A stretch of DNA of 64,000 bases, from assembly GCF_033473495.1 (NCBI RefSeq), contig NC_088936.1, positions 4,216,001 through 4,280,000 on the forward strand, given 5' to 3'. The notes below the pieces were generated by a model. It saw only the letters and a program-made list of their open reading frames with translations. It ran no database searches and was not told the DNA's origin. Positions 32,099 through 42,706 of this stretch are shown here, one piece after another; position 1 is the first letter of the stretch; every line of letters begins with the position of its first letter. The position numbers and the translations under genes were made by a program. This DNA comes from Cercospora beticola (Eukaryota > Ascomycota > Dothideomycetes > Mycosphaerellales > Mycosphaerellaceae).

Positions 32099-34117
32099 AT
32101 GAGCAACTCGCCCGCGCAGCCGCCTTCGGGCCTCAATTCGGTCACGCCCAATACAGGCGGACCAGCTGCGCCTATCGTTCGCAAGCGTCCTGCTGTCAAT
32201 ATCTTCAACAACGCTTCAAAGAAGAAGCCTGCGCGAAAGCCAGCACCCACAGGCCAGAAGGCCGCGGCAACGACAGCCCCGGCGCATGCCACCAATGGAC
32301 CGCATCCCTCTTCATACCACCAGCCGATGAATGGCATCGTCAGAACTGGACAGACGACGGCGCCAGCGAACGATGAGCCGGACCCCAGCACTTACGCCGA
32401 GTACCCCATCACTATCACCAAAAGTCAGCTTACCCAAGGTTTGCGATACCATGCCATGAAGCTTCAGAGTAAGCTGGACGCGACCGGCAAGCCTATCGAG
32501 GTAGACCCCTACGACGAGGACCAGTTTCCCCGTCCAGCGCGCCTGCATCGTCGGTTCGCGCGCGACAAGATGGAGTCGTTCGAGCAGTCAGAAGTGGGCT
32601 CCGGCGTGGATGACAAGGAACGCGAGCTGATGAGCATTCGTCGCGCGGAGCGTCAGGCCGAGCGCGAGGAGAATCAGAAATTGATCGCACCAACTGGAGG
32701 TGATTCGAACAAGCCTACGAAGAAGAAGCCACTGAAGAAGGTCGAAGAGGGCAGGGACGAGAGCAACCCAGTCCGTCAGAAGCGCTCGCAATTGCGCTAT
32801 GAGGAAGCGCGACCATGGCACCTGGAGGACTACGAGGGCAAGAATGTGTGGGTGGGCACGTACGAACAAGCGCTTTCGGAGCGGAGCATAATGCTTGTCG
32901 TGAGCAATGAAGGCACATTTGAGATGGTTCCTGTGGAGAAGTGGTACAGGTTTCAGCAAGCGAACAAGGTCAATGCTATGGACTCGGAACAGGTCGAGAA
33001 ATTCATGACCGCAAAACATATGCCTGGCCGATGGGCACTCGGAACGCAGGCCGCCACAGAGCAGCTCAAGAAAGAGGCACTGAAGAAACGCATAGAGGCT
33101 ATCCGAAGTGCCGGGGGTGATTTTGACGCCGAAAGAGACACGCTGGACATGGACTACAAAGACGAGTTTCAAGACGATGACGAGGGAATGCTTTTTCAAG
33201 CTGATGACGGCGAGGACGCTGGTGAAATCGAGCGCCGAATCTATTTGGAGATGCGTAACGCTGGACTAGGGGGCACGGGAGTGAAGAATGAAAATATAGA
33301 TGTGGAGGCGGAGCAACATCGCGAGCAGATGATGCGACTGGAAGAAAAGAAGAAGTCGAAGAAATTGCGAAAGCAGCTTCGAAAACGAGAGCACCAGGGC
33401 CAGTATAGCGATGACTCAGACGACGACCCATATGCATCTTCAAGCGATTCTATGGACTCCGAGGAGGAAGCAGAGGAAGAAAAGCGAAAAGCGGAGGAGG
33501 CCAAGAAGGCCGTTACCAACGGCGACAAGTCCGGGGCCTCGACAAAAGGCACCAATACGCCTACTGGTAGACCTGAAAAGCGCGATCCAGCACGACTGGG
33601 AGCGAACCTCAAAAGACCTGGCTCACCCGACAACTCAGATCTCAGTGGGAACGAGTCCTCTCGGAAGAAAGTCAAGAGCATTAATGGACGTGCTGTCTCT
33701 GCAGCTCCGAGTGCCGCTCGCGCATCTTCGGTAGATGCATCTAGAGCCAAAGTGCCTCGTGCAGGTGGTTCGGGGTCTGGTAGTGACACCGACACTTCTC
33801 GTACTGGCCGCATCAAGCTCAAGCTGAAGAACAGCCCGCCTGGATCGCCCTCGACTGCCACACCCGGCGGCTCACGGGCTGGTTCGCCGGCAGCGAGCGG
33901 AACGGCAACTCCCAATGGCAGCACACCTTTCCCGACTCTAGAGGAGGTGCGCGCTTCGATTCCTACGACTGGAATTGCTATGAAAACACTTGTTTCCAAG
34001 TTTAAGAGCAGAGTGGGGACCCGTACAGCGGATTTCATCCAGCTGGTCAAGAAGGCTGGACAGTTGTCCAAGGATCCAACAAAAGCCGGCCTTATCGAGC
34101 TCAAGCCAGGAGCTTAG
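32099..34117 (+). CDS. TFG1: TFIIF alpha subunit (RAP74/Tfg1)
   Basis: Large subunit of general factor TFIIF, which binds RNA polymerase II during initiation. 672 aa from the ATG at 32099; the frame is open 36 nt further up only from a TTG. An N-terminal basic linker is followed by the dimerisation/TFIIF-alpha domain from about 100 (EYPITITKSQLTQGLRYHAMK, then PWHLEDYEGKNVWVGTYEQ, and FEMVPVEKWYRF). The middle is highly charged with Lys/Glu and Asp/Ser blocks. The C-terminal ~65 residues (TLEEVRASIPTTGIAMKTLV to LIELKPGA) match the winged-helix domain of RAP74. No intron. Confidence 0.93.
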   Translation: MSNSPAQPPSGLNSVTPNTGGPAAPIVRKRPAVNIFNNASKKKPARKPAPTGQKAAATTAPAHATNGPHPSSYHQPMNGIVRTGQTTAPANDEPDPSTYAEYPITITKSQLTQGLRYHAMKLQSKLDATGKPIEVDPYDEDQFPRPARLHRRFARDKMESFEQSEVGSGVDDKERELMSIRRAERQAEREENQKLIAPTGGDSNKPTKKKPLKKVEEGRDESNPVRQKRSQLRYEEARPWHLEDYEGKNVWVGTYEQALSERSIMLVVSNEGTFEMVPVEKWYRFQQANKVNAMDSEQVEKFMTAKHMPGRWALGTQAATEQLKKEALKKRIEAIRSAGGDFDAERDTLDMDYKDEFQDDDEGMLFQADDGEDAGEIERRIYLEMRNAGLGGTGVKNENIDVEAEQHREQMMRLEEKKKSKKLRKQLRKREHQGQYSDDSDDDPYASSSDSMDSEEEAEEEKRKAEEAKKAVTNGDKSGASTKGTNTPTGRPEKRDPARLGANLKRPGSPDNSDLSGNESSRKKVKSINGRAVSAAPSAARASSVDASRAKVPRAGGSGSGSDTDTSRTGRIKLKLKNSPPGSPSTATPGGSRAGSPAASGTATPNGSTPFPTLEEVRASIPTTGIAMKTLVSKFKSRVGTRTADFIQLVKKAGQLSKDPTKAGLIELKPGA

Positions 34118-35186
34118 GAACTGAAGCGGAAAGCTTTCAATTGGCAGAGCTTCGAGACTCGACACTGATTATTGAAGGAGCCTTCTGAGTGATAATGAAT
34201 CGCTCGAGGGTCTGCTGTTGGGTCTGTTAAGGCGACTCCGACAAGTATCATCGTGCAGAAATTGAGACACCCTGCTGTTGACATGTTGTTTGCAGCCACA
34301 TTCTGCATTCGAGCTCGAGCGGAATGGTCACACCAGTCAAGCTACCGAGACTTCAGCGGTCTGATGCACCCACATCGTGTCACCGTGCTCTGGAGCTTGA
34401 GCTTCAAATTTCTCATACACCATGCGTAGGTAGACCTCAAACGAAAATGGGAAACCAGAAAGGGCATGAACATGTGCGATTACGCTATGTGTACTCCAAT
34501 ATTTGCTTCCCTCTTCTTTTTTGCATTCCCTTATGATCCTATCGGGGTGACACTATCCGCCGTGCTACCTGTTGACGAAGCTGCATAACGTTCAGGATAT
34601 AGCAGATGCAAGCTTGTCTCCATCATTGCCAGAGCTTGCCCGAATATGTGCGACCAACACTGCGTTCGGGATCCATCTCCTCACTCCTGTCCTGATGAAC
34701 ACGACGCGAGGCGAGCTGGAATCCTGCAAGAGAATGCACAACGAATATCAAAAAAGACAGACGGCAAATCCATTCACCTTGGACAAGACACAAGGATGCT
34801 GCTGCAAGGGGATCATCACGACGATGGGAATCCTCCAATTTTGGCTTCCGGCATCTGCAAGTCAGTGAAAACCAGTAATCGCACGTTGCTTGCATCGGAG
34901 AAGCAAGCTTGGCCATGGTCTTCACAATGCTTGTGAGCGCCGTGCTACACAACAACAGTCTCCATTCTGCACCACGAACACACTTCCAGGTGGGGACCCG
35001 ATCTGATAGCCACGCAACCACAATACCGCCGCTTCCATCTGCGTGCATGCATGTATGCAGGATTGTTTCAGTCCGGCCTCGTGGCCTTTGGTTCTCTTAG
35101 AGGCACTCTCGTCTGGAAGAGATGCTGGTAACAGATTCGTATGGCTCGGAGTTTGTTTAAAGCAGTATATGTTGGCGTGGACGGTC
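34118..35186. other. 1.1-kb intergenic, no gene seen
   Basis: Downstream of TFIIF alpha. Frames on both strands have no recognisable content. Confidence 0.5.
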
Positions 35187-35687
35187 ATGATACGAACGGA
35201 AAACAAAGAGCGATCTTTCTTCCGCTTAACGACCACCACAACAGTCAAAAGAGTGCAGCGCTTCATCACTTTGAGCACGATTCTTCTCTTTGTTCTCTTC
35301 TCAACACTCACAACCTGTTCACCCGTCCACCAAGCACGACAAACCATTCTCAAAACAACCTACGTCTACACAGCCTATAGCACCCTTCCTGCAACGGCCA
35401 CGAAAGCTCCAATACAGAACATCACATGTCCCACTATTCCTGTTTCGTCGGAAGCTGGGTGCCCGACGGTTTGTACGGCTGTTCCTTGTGCAGGACTTTT
35501 GGGTATCGCCACGGATAGATTCGATTGTGCTGTGGAGATAGCTAATCCGGTGTGGACGAGTTGGGAGGCGACAAGTACGTGTGCGAGTGGGAGTGCAGTG
35601 CATGACTTCACGGAATGGGGTGGACATGCTGTTGAGAGGTGCAAGGCTACTGAGGTTGCGACTGCTGGCGGTGTGGCGAAAATTTGA
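35187..35687 (+). CDS. Small Cys-rich secreted or membrane-anchored protein
   Basis: 166-aa frame from the ATG at 35187; the frame is open further upstream but that part looks non-coding. A strongly hydrophobic stretch, FITLSTILLFVLFSTLTTC, begins near residue 26 and can act as a signal peptide or signal anchor. The mature part has a Thr/Ala/Pro-rich lead and then seven cysteines (ITCP, GCPTVC, VPCAG, FDCA, STCASG and ERC), all after residue 80, an even number if one lies in the signal. No family is recognised. Size, Cys content and secretion signal fit a fungal effector-like or cell-surface protein. The basic 25-residue lead before the hydrophobic stretch is longer than usual, so the start is uncertain. 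Confidence 0.5.
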   Translation: MIRTENKERSFFRLTTTTTVKRVQRFITLSTILLFVLFSTLTTCSPVHQARQTILKTTYVYTAYSTLPATATKAPIQNITCPTIPVSSEAGCPTVCTAVPCAGLLGIATDRFDCAVEIANPVWTSWEATSTCASGSAVHDFTEWGGHAVERCKATEVATAGGVAKI

Positions 35688-36150
35688 GGGTCCTGGGCGG
35701 ATTACAAGAAGTAGGAGAGGGATAAGGCTACCAACAATAAATGGTGTTGACAGAGGAGAACGTGAGTGACCAGAATACGCATATTGCATAAAGTCACGTT
35801 TCTCGCAGATGGTGAAGTAGCTGGCTAGAGGTCTCAGAAATGTGTTTAGATTGCGGGAGATCTATAAGTCTCTTACTGCTCACCTATTGTGATGAACATG
35901 CCTCTTTCTCCAAAATTATGTTGCGTTGCTTTGGTCGCCAATTGGTAGAACCGCCTCCAGTCCTCAGCACAGAGCTGTAGAGCGGCGGTCGTGCGGCTCA
36001 TAATCCCAATCGGACAATGATATCGTGCATTGAAAACATCGCTTTCTCTCAAGGTTCCTCCAGCGCGAAGTCGGCAAATTCGAGCTGCTCGTGTAGACTG
36101 GCTGCACAGCCTCCTGTCCACTGAAGATCAACTCCACTCCTCTTCCTTTT
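35688..36150. other. Intergenic, no gene seen
   Basis: Convergent 3' flanks of the secreted-protein candidate and the short F-box-like gene. Confidence 0.45.
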
Positions 36151-36715
36151 TCATTCGCCCCCTGCCTGCTCCGCTAATCGTTCTTTCTTCGGCGACCACG
36201 CCGTTCCAGTCCTCACAATACATTCCGCTTCCTCCATAGCCTATCAACAAAATCAGTCAGCTCTGCATACATAACGATTCTTCAACACTTACCCGACGCT
36301 CACTATCCCAGAGCCCAAACCACACCCTCATCCATCTCTCCAGTGTCCGAGACGACTCTCGCCACACACTGTCTTCTGAGTAATACCACTGAACAACATT
36401 CTTGTGCACCCCCGGTGCTTCAGCGTCGTAATCATTTTCTTCAAGATACTCGTGATGGGCAGGATCGATAGATGCAAACCACACCCTGTACAAGTCGTCT
36501 TCCGCGACCCAGATTGTTGTTGCGTAGTGGCTCCTTGCAGCGGTGGCACGAGTTGCGCGAGAGACTTGCATGATAGCTGGTGGTTTGTAGGCTCGAGTTA
36601 GCTTTGTGATGGGTTCTGGCTTGTCGGTGAAAGTCAGTTTTACGATTGAGTTGTAGAGTTCCTGGGGCAGCGACTCGAGCAGGTCGCGCAGGTTGCGCGT
36701 TTCTGTTGCGGACAT
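36151..36715 (-). CDS. Short F-box-like protein
   Basis: Predicted 170 aa from exons 36293-36715 and 36151-36240. The 52-nt intron has GTAAGT, a CTGAC branch site and a TAG end; splicing replaces a quick stop with a charged 29-residue tail ending AEQAGGE. The N-terminus reads LRDLLESLPQELYNSIVKLTF, an F-box-like helix like the 1-9 kb family, and PPAIMQVSRATRATAA sits where those proteins have PAITRxCRLLRxEG. The region YRVWFASIDPAHHEYLEE follows. It is shorter than the cluster paralogs (about 250 aa) and more diverged. Role unknown. Confidence 0.65.
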
Positions 36716-36977
36716 TGTGGGGGAGGATGATGAGGAGGATGAAAAGGTGCTATCTTTGATGAGGAGGATAGGTATCCGTAGAGAAAGGCGGAGTGAGATA
36801 TTGTACTTCTAGTAAAGGTCAGCTTTGGTTAATAGATCCGGCCCGACTGATCGATCATTCACTTGTTGAAGTGAATAACGTGAGGCACGTAAAGGTAACG
36901 CAATTGGTCCAACAGCTGACAATGCAGCTGACTTCTTCGATTGAGTACCATCGTCCTACTATCCGTCGTCTATCTCA

Positions 36978-39344
36978 TCATATCTTCTCATTTGGCTGGG
37001 TCGCAGGTCGATCCGCTACGCTAGCAGTCTCACTCGCAGGATCCGTCTTCTCCGAGTGCGCACGAGCATCAAGCTCATTCATCGCGGTCTCCTCCCTGTC
37101 GTAGTGATGGAAGATGATCCAGACAACGATTGCAGTGATGAATGAAGCCACTGAGATGCCTGTGTACATCCACATGATCGCTGGATCTCCCGTAGCAGGA
37201 ACTAGGGCCTCGCCAAGGGCGGATCCGATGGCGTTCGTGAAGAGGTAAAGCGACTGCACGAACGATTTCATCGAAGGAGGAGCCTTGGTGTAGGCATATT
37301 CGAGACCAGTGACCGAGATGAAGATCTCAGCAAGGCCGATGAACACGTAAGCTGGAGTTTGCACAGCAATGTGAAGGTGGTTCGGAAGTGGTGTTTCTCC
37401 ATCCATGCCGGCCGGACAGTGTCCAGGTCTGCCATAGCAAGGACCCGCGGAATAGATCAGGTGCTGCACGATGGCTGCGTAAGCAACGCACAGCGAAGCC
37501 AAGACGAATCCAATGCAGATTCTCGCGATTGGCTTTAGTTCGATGTGCATCTTGCGAAGCGCTGGGTAGACAAAGCGATCCAGGATAGGAATGAAGACAA
37601 TGATCGAGACTGGAAGTGGTCAGCATTATGTTGTTCCGGAATCTGGATATGATTCGTCGTTTGAAGGCGTGTCAATGGCCCCGGGAAATGTGACCGTGGA
37701 TACCTCTGTATGCAAAGACCTCTGAGTGCAAGCGCCTAACCAGATTGGCTCTCAGCCCATGGAAAGCTTTGCTGATTGGCTTAGCGACCTGCGGTTGCAC
37801 TCAGAGGTAGTTGCATTCAGAGGCATCCACGCTTAATCGACTTACTTGGATCGAAATTTTGCATCAGATCGTTTGGCATGCCCTGGGAATCTGGTCAGAA
37901 AATAAAACAACAACTCAGACTCAACCGTTTCGTACGTGGCCCTCCATTTGTCCCGCTTGGCTGACGAAATTCGATGAGAACTGTCTTCACAAAGCAGTCA
38001 GTGGAAGATATCGCAATGTCTGAGACAAAGTTCTTCGCGAAGTGAAGATGCCTTGCCGCGACCAATCTTACCCATATATCACCCAGAATACTGGATAGAA
38101 GCAAAAGACCTTGCACGCACGCAAGGCCCGCTTGAGCTCGTCGATAAAATGATCATTCCATGCGACTGCCTTCGTCTTCCCATTCGCTTCACGCCAACTT
38201 GGTTTGGCAGCGCTAGTGTTGCGATTGACGATCATGATGCCAATAGCCTTGAATGCATCGGTAATGATCGATCCCTGAGGTGGTCTGTCGATGTATCGGC
38301 CACGGCAAAAGACCAGCACGGCCACTCCGACGCAGAACATGAAGAAGCACATGAGGTATGCCGTCCAGAAGCCTTCGTACTTCTCCATGAATGGTGTAGC
38401 GAGTAGCGAGAGACAACCGATATTAATGCAGCCGTAGAACATCATGTAGATCCGTTGGTAGGTGATGGCCGGGTCAATAACCACTCGCTCTCCGCTTGGC
38501 AAAGTCTTAATGGCCATAAGACGCCGAGTGTATTGGTCGGCGATTAGAGGAGCAATGTTGGACTTGATACCTCCTGTACCAAACGCGATCACACTACAAT
38601 ATCAAGGTCAGCATACTGCACTCGCTTTCAGAGATGGTTATTGTCGTACACAAGAGCAGTCACGTATCCTCCTAGCGCATGGCCACCCTCGATCGATGTG
38701 GGCAATGCCGTGGTCCATAGGATGACTAGTCCGCACCAGTATACGCCAGCAAAGATGACAATGGTCTTGTACTTCCCGAGATACTGATCGGAGATAATGG
38801 CACCGATTATAGGCGTAACGTAGCAGAAGAATTGGAAGAAGAGGTTCAGACCAGTGGCTCCAGCATGGCCGAGACCCAGTCCACGGGGACCATCCTGGCC
38901 CCCTGGTCTGTTGTTGATATAGTTCTGGAAGAGGCCTTGACAGCCGTAGTCTGTATCATAGTTAGTACGATGTCTACTCCCCAAAACTTGCTACATGGAG
39001 CCTGTGTTGTGTGAGGATCGCCAGAGTGACCGCCAGAGTGACCTACATGTAAAGCGTTCGCACAACTCCACCGCGGCGATCAGGTATGCAGAAGCTGGAA
39101 ACTTGTCCCCAATATGTCGCAGAGTCTGCTTCTCGTACTCATTTGGCTCGGCATCGTCTGGAGTCTGCTCGTGCTGGTGTTCGGCATCAACAGCAGGTGC
39201 TTTCTCGTGTTCCACAATCGGGAGCTTTGCGCCAGTCATGTCAACCGAAGCGGCTCTCCCCCCGGTTGTGCCGCCGATAGAGTTCCTGCCGGACGTCTGC
39301 TGAAGAGTGGCGTGCAGCTCCGCTGCGCCGTCTTCGTGGTTCAT
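36978..39344 (-). CDS. PTR2: POT/PTR family peptide transporter
   Basis: Proton-coupled di/tripeptide transporter of the plasma membrane, predicted 612 aa from six exons: 39047-39344, 38650-38950, 38072-38593, 37936-37984, 37846-37882 and 36978-37609. The long N-terminal tail is acidic and cytosolic. The first helix contains the family motif ELCERFTYYG, rebuilt across intron 1. GAIISDQYLGKYKTI is the POT signature loop 2-3. NIAPLIADQYTRR and the FYxxINxG-like FYGCINIGCLS follow. After intron 3 the segment YGQFSSNFVSQAGQM is restored by use of the acceptor at 37985. The C-terminal half carries several helices and ends with an acidic tail. Intron 5 (37610-37845) is unusually long because it carries a foldback element. 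The start was set at 39344 because the upstream frame opens at TTG. Confidence 0.9.
37695..37831. mobile_element. MITE-like foldback element inside a POT intron
   Basis: 137-bp element with terminal inverted repeats of about 41 bp, 36 of 41 matching. The left arm starts CGTGGATACCTCTG and the right arm ends with its complement at 37831. Each arm also holds an internal near-repeat of CCTCTG..TGCAA. No coding capacity and no clear target-site duplication. It lies wholly within intron 5 of the transporter gene. Confidence 0.65.
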
Positions 39345-41006
39345 GACTGCTAGCGGAGAAATGAACGCTGGGTGTGTTGTGGTCGCGAGGAAACACAAGG
39401 AGAGAAGCGCGAGAGAAGTGGAATGAGATACTTATCAGAAGTGTAGACTCGGTTGCACGAGGTGGGTGTCACTATGCGGTACCTTCACGGCCGTCTGCGA
39501 CGATCCGGCAGCGCGGAAAGGAAGCTCGTGTTGTTCTCACGCGACAGATTGTTGCTGAATGCAGGATCTGCGACTGAGCCGATCAAAGCTGATCGCAGGT
39601 TGACCGAAAAGTGAAGGCGTCCGAGGAGGAAGGGACATTGATTAGGTCACGGACATCGTGATTGGTTGCCAAGGCGGATTGCGGATCAAGCAAAGCGAAG
39701 CCTTTTGCAGTGGAATGTAACGCTTGCATGGAGCGTTGCTTGGTCACTGCCGAGAGCATGCTTGTTGCAGACAAGACGGCCTGTGCGGTGCGTGGCAGTC
39801 ACGCTGCGAAATGCCACAGGTCGACCGCAAAGACTTCGTTGCGAGGTTTTGCCGCGCCGCTTCTGCAAATTCTGTGTGAGCGGCGTCTCTGAGATCTGGC
39901 GAGATGGGACCAGAGTTCACCGGCACAGCCTTCGGCAGGGCATCGTCGCATTGGTCTGAGAGCAGCGATGGGCACACGGCGGACCTGCTCACTCGCCTGC
40001 GCACTCCTTCCCATCTGGAGATGCAAGCTCGAGCGTTGTGGGATGCTTTTTGGGCTTCCTGGCAGGTGCTGGTGTGGGAAGCCAGGCCAAGGCTGCTCGG
40101 TCACTGCACGACGAAGCTCAGCCATCACCAGCAGTGCTTTCCAGGACGAGATCATCTATCGCCGAAGTTTGCTGTGGATTGCCATGATATGAACACCTGA
40201 CTGCCCTAGGACGATTGAGAGCTGTTCCAGCATCGCAATGCACGCAGATCTGCTTGGGCTACGGCCAACTCAGACTGTAGCGTGGAGCACAAGATCATAT
40301 CTTCCTCTCTTCGGCATCGCTGTGGATCGTGCTGGTTTCGAAGAAGACTCATCTGCTACCAAATTCTGCCGTGGCATCTCGCTTGCAACCAGCCCACGGT
40401 GACAGTCGGTTGTCGCACATTTCATCGTCGAGTACTGCACCCAATGTGTATCAAGAGATGAACAGTGACCCAGTCAAATACAGCAGACTTGATGAACATG
40501 ATGTTTTACCGCGGCCAATTATGGTTTATTACATAAGCTGACAAGGGCTGTTAACTCGAAAGTCTCGGCCGAGGAGAAAGGAAACACGAACTTTCATATG
40601 GTGCAATGCTAAGCAAGATGACACAAACCTCAGGCAAATACACGTCCCCGCAACGAGCGAGCAGCGAACATCCGCAATTGAAGAAGCTGGATCCGAGATG
40701 TCCAGATTCGCCCAGCCGCTAACGCAGGTGGTGAGGCACTTGTGCCAGACCGATATTCTGCCTCCTCTTGCCGGCCCATTTTACGGGACTTCACTTCGCC
40801 TACGGGCAAAACCTCACCAGCAATGTTCGTTCTTTGCCATGAACTAAAACCCCACAATAGGTTCCCTATCGCTTGCTTCCGACGATAGCGTGATAGTGCT
40901 CAGTCCGACAACGGAACATGATGAGCCCGTAAGTACTGCGCCTCTTTCATATACAACGTCAAGCCGCAATTTGGCATCATTTCCATCTTCTTTGCTCAAA
41001 TTCACG
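39345..41006. other. 1.7-kb intergenic, no gene seen
   Basis: Divergent upstream regions of the transporter and the esterase. Overlapping short frames on both strands at 39.6-40.2 kb have no recognisable content. Confidence 0.5.
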
Positions 41007-42668
41007 ATGCGTAGAGTAGCCACTTGGTTGGCCCTGAGCCAGCAAGTTCTTGCTTCTTCGGCTACACCTACTGTCAATCTTGCAGGATATGGCTCGTTCC
41101 GCGGACTCGCAGTCAATGCATCTTTGACGAACGACACGCTGCCAGCTCCTGTTGATGCTTGGCTTGGCATTGACTATGCTGAGCAGCCAGTGGGCGAGCG
41201 ACGATTCACTCCCGTCGAGTCCAGGCCAGCGGCATTCAATGGCACACGAGCCGCTACGACATATGGAAAGATCTGCGTGCAAGACCCGGCAGGACTGCCA
41301 TATGAGCAAGACGAAGCATGTCTGAGCTTCAACGTCTTCCGTACAGCAGGTGTTCCGCTTGAGAAGAAACTTCCGACCTTGGTCTGGATTCACGGTGGTG
41401 GCTTTGTTCAAGGCTCTGCTCGAAGTCTCGATGGCGCTTCTTTTGCTGCTGCATCTAAGGAACCTATCGTGGTTGTGACATTCCAGTACCGACTCAGCGC
41501 TCTTGGCTTTCTCCCATCTGCGCTGTTCGAGGAAGAAGGACTTTTAAACCTTGGCCTGCGAGACCAGCACTACTTCTTGGAATTTTTGCAAGACCACCTC
41601 AGCTCTTTCGGTGGCGATCCAAAACAAATTACTCTTGGTGGCCGCTCTGCTGGAGGCCATTCAACTGGTATTCACTACTTCCACAACTACGGCAGTGACA
41701 CTGGAAAGCCACTCTTTGCTCGTGTCATTCATCAATCTGGCGCCGTCACCGCTCGAGCTTTCCCCGACTCCAGCTTCCCACAATACCAATCAGACTTCAA
41801 GCGTTTTATGGGAGCTCTCAACTGCTCGACCAACTCCAGCAATACCGAGGCTTTGAAGTGTCTCCGCTCCGCACCGATCGACATCATTCGATCCGAGAGC
41901 TCTCAGATGTACACCGATGGCGCACACAACATTAGCTGGCCTTTCCAGCCCACTCTCGGCGGTCCACTCCTCGAGAAACCTGGATCAGTCTCTGCTCGCG
42001 ATGGCACATTCTTCCATGTGCCAGCAATCACCTCTCACGTCACCAATGAGGGCAAATACTATACACCAGGGGATCTGGAGACCAACACAGAATTCCTCGA
42101 TTTCATGCGCCAAACAAGCCCCTTCCTCAACGAAACCGATATCTCGCTCATCGAAGATCTCTACCAAGACCCAATCTCTTACCCGGAAACTTCTCCTTAC
42201 ACTAACTCGCCAAACTCAACACAATACAATCGTCTCTCCGAAGCCTGGTCGGATTACGCTTACATCTGCCCGAGCAGAGAGACGGCCGAAGTTGTTTCGA
42301 ATGCTGGCGTTCCGATTTGGCGTTTGCATTTCAACACGCCGGACACGCCTCTTGAATATGTTCCATGGCGCGGGATTCCGCACACTTCGGACACAAGATA
42401 TACGTGGGCGTCGAAGAGGACGGCTTATCCTGTGACGGGTGATATCTATCATGCGTACTTGGCAAGTTTCGTGACTACGGGGAACCCGAATACTGCAAGG
42501 TGGCCTGGAACACCGAAGTGGCCAATCTATGATGCTAGCAAGGGAGCGGAAGCGCTGCAGTTGTTGGTCAATCCAGGAAATAACACTGTTGTGGAGAAGG
42601 ATAGCTACCGCAGAGAGCAGTGCGATTTCTGGAACAGTGATGAGAGAGCTGGCAGACTTAACAAGTAA
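41007..42668 (+). CDS. Secreted type-B carboxylesterase/lipase
   Basis: Alpha/beta hydrolase of the carboxylesterase type B family, 553 aa from the ATG at 41007; the longer frame upstream lacks a signal-like start. Residues 1-18 form a likely signal peptide (RRVATWLALSQQVLASS). The oxyanion-hole motif is WIHGGGFVQGS. The nucleophile elbow is GGRSAGG with Ser near 214. TNEGKYY near residue 348 supplies the likely Glu, and a His near 480 (GDIYHAYL) completes the triad. Two early Cys flank a loop (KICVQDP..DEACLSFNVF). About ten NxS/T sites support secretion. Substrate may be a lipid or an aryl or hydroxycinnamate ester; it cannot be decided. It is convergent with the aldolase gene, 38 bp apart. 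Confidence 0.9.
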   Translation: MRRVATWLALSQQVLASSATPTVNLAGYGSFRGLAVNASLTNDTLPAPVDAWLGIDYAEQPVGERRFTPVESRPAAFNGTRAATTYGKICVQDPAGLPYEQDEACLSFNVFRTAGVPLEKKLPTLVWIHGGGFVQGSARSLDGASFAAASKEPIVVVTFQYRLSALGFLPSALFEEEGLLNLGLRDQHYFLEFLQDHLSSFGGDPKQITLGGRSAGGHSTGIHYFHNYGSDTGKPLFARVIHQSGAVTARAFPDSSFPQYQSDFKRFMGALNCSTNSSNTEALKCLRSAPIDIIRSESSQMYTDGAHNISWPFQPTLGGPLLEKPGSVSARDGTFFHVPAITSHVTNEGKYYTPGDLETNTEFLDFMRQTSPFLNETDISLIEDLYQDPISYPETSPYTNSPNSTQYNRLSEAWSDYAYICPSRETAEVVSNAGVPIWRLHFNTPDTPLEYVPWRGIPHTSDTRYTWASKRTAYPVTGDIYHAYLASFVTTGNPNTARWPGTPKWPIYDASKGAEALQLLVNPGNNTVVEKDSYRREQCDFWNSDERAGRLNK

Positions 42669-42706
42669 ACTTGTCCAGGAACGAGAATTGTCAAATTGCT
42701 TTCAAG

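Noticed and set aside
33241..34104. 287-codon minus-strand frame under TFIIF alpha
   Set aside because: Mirror of the Ser/Glu/Lys-rich TFIIF alpha sequence; the plus frame has recognised domains at both ends.
39666..40200. Overlapping short frames on both strands between transporter and esterase
   Set aside because: No recognisable motifs, no splice pattern joining them.
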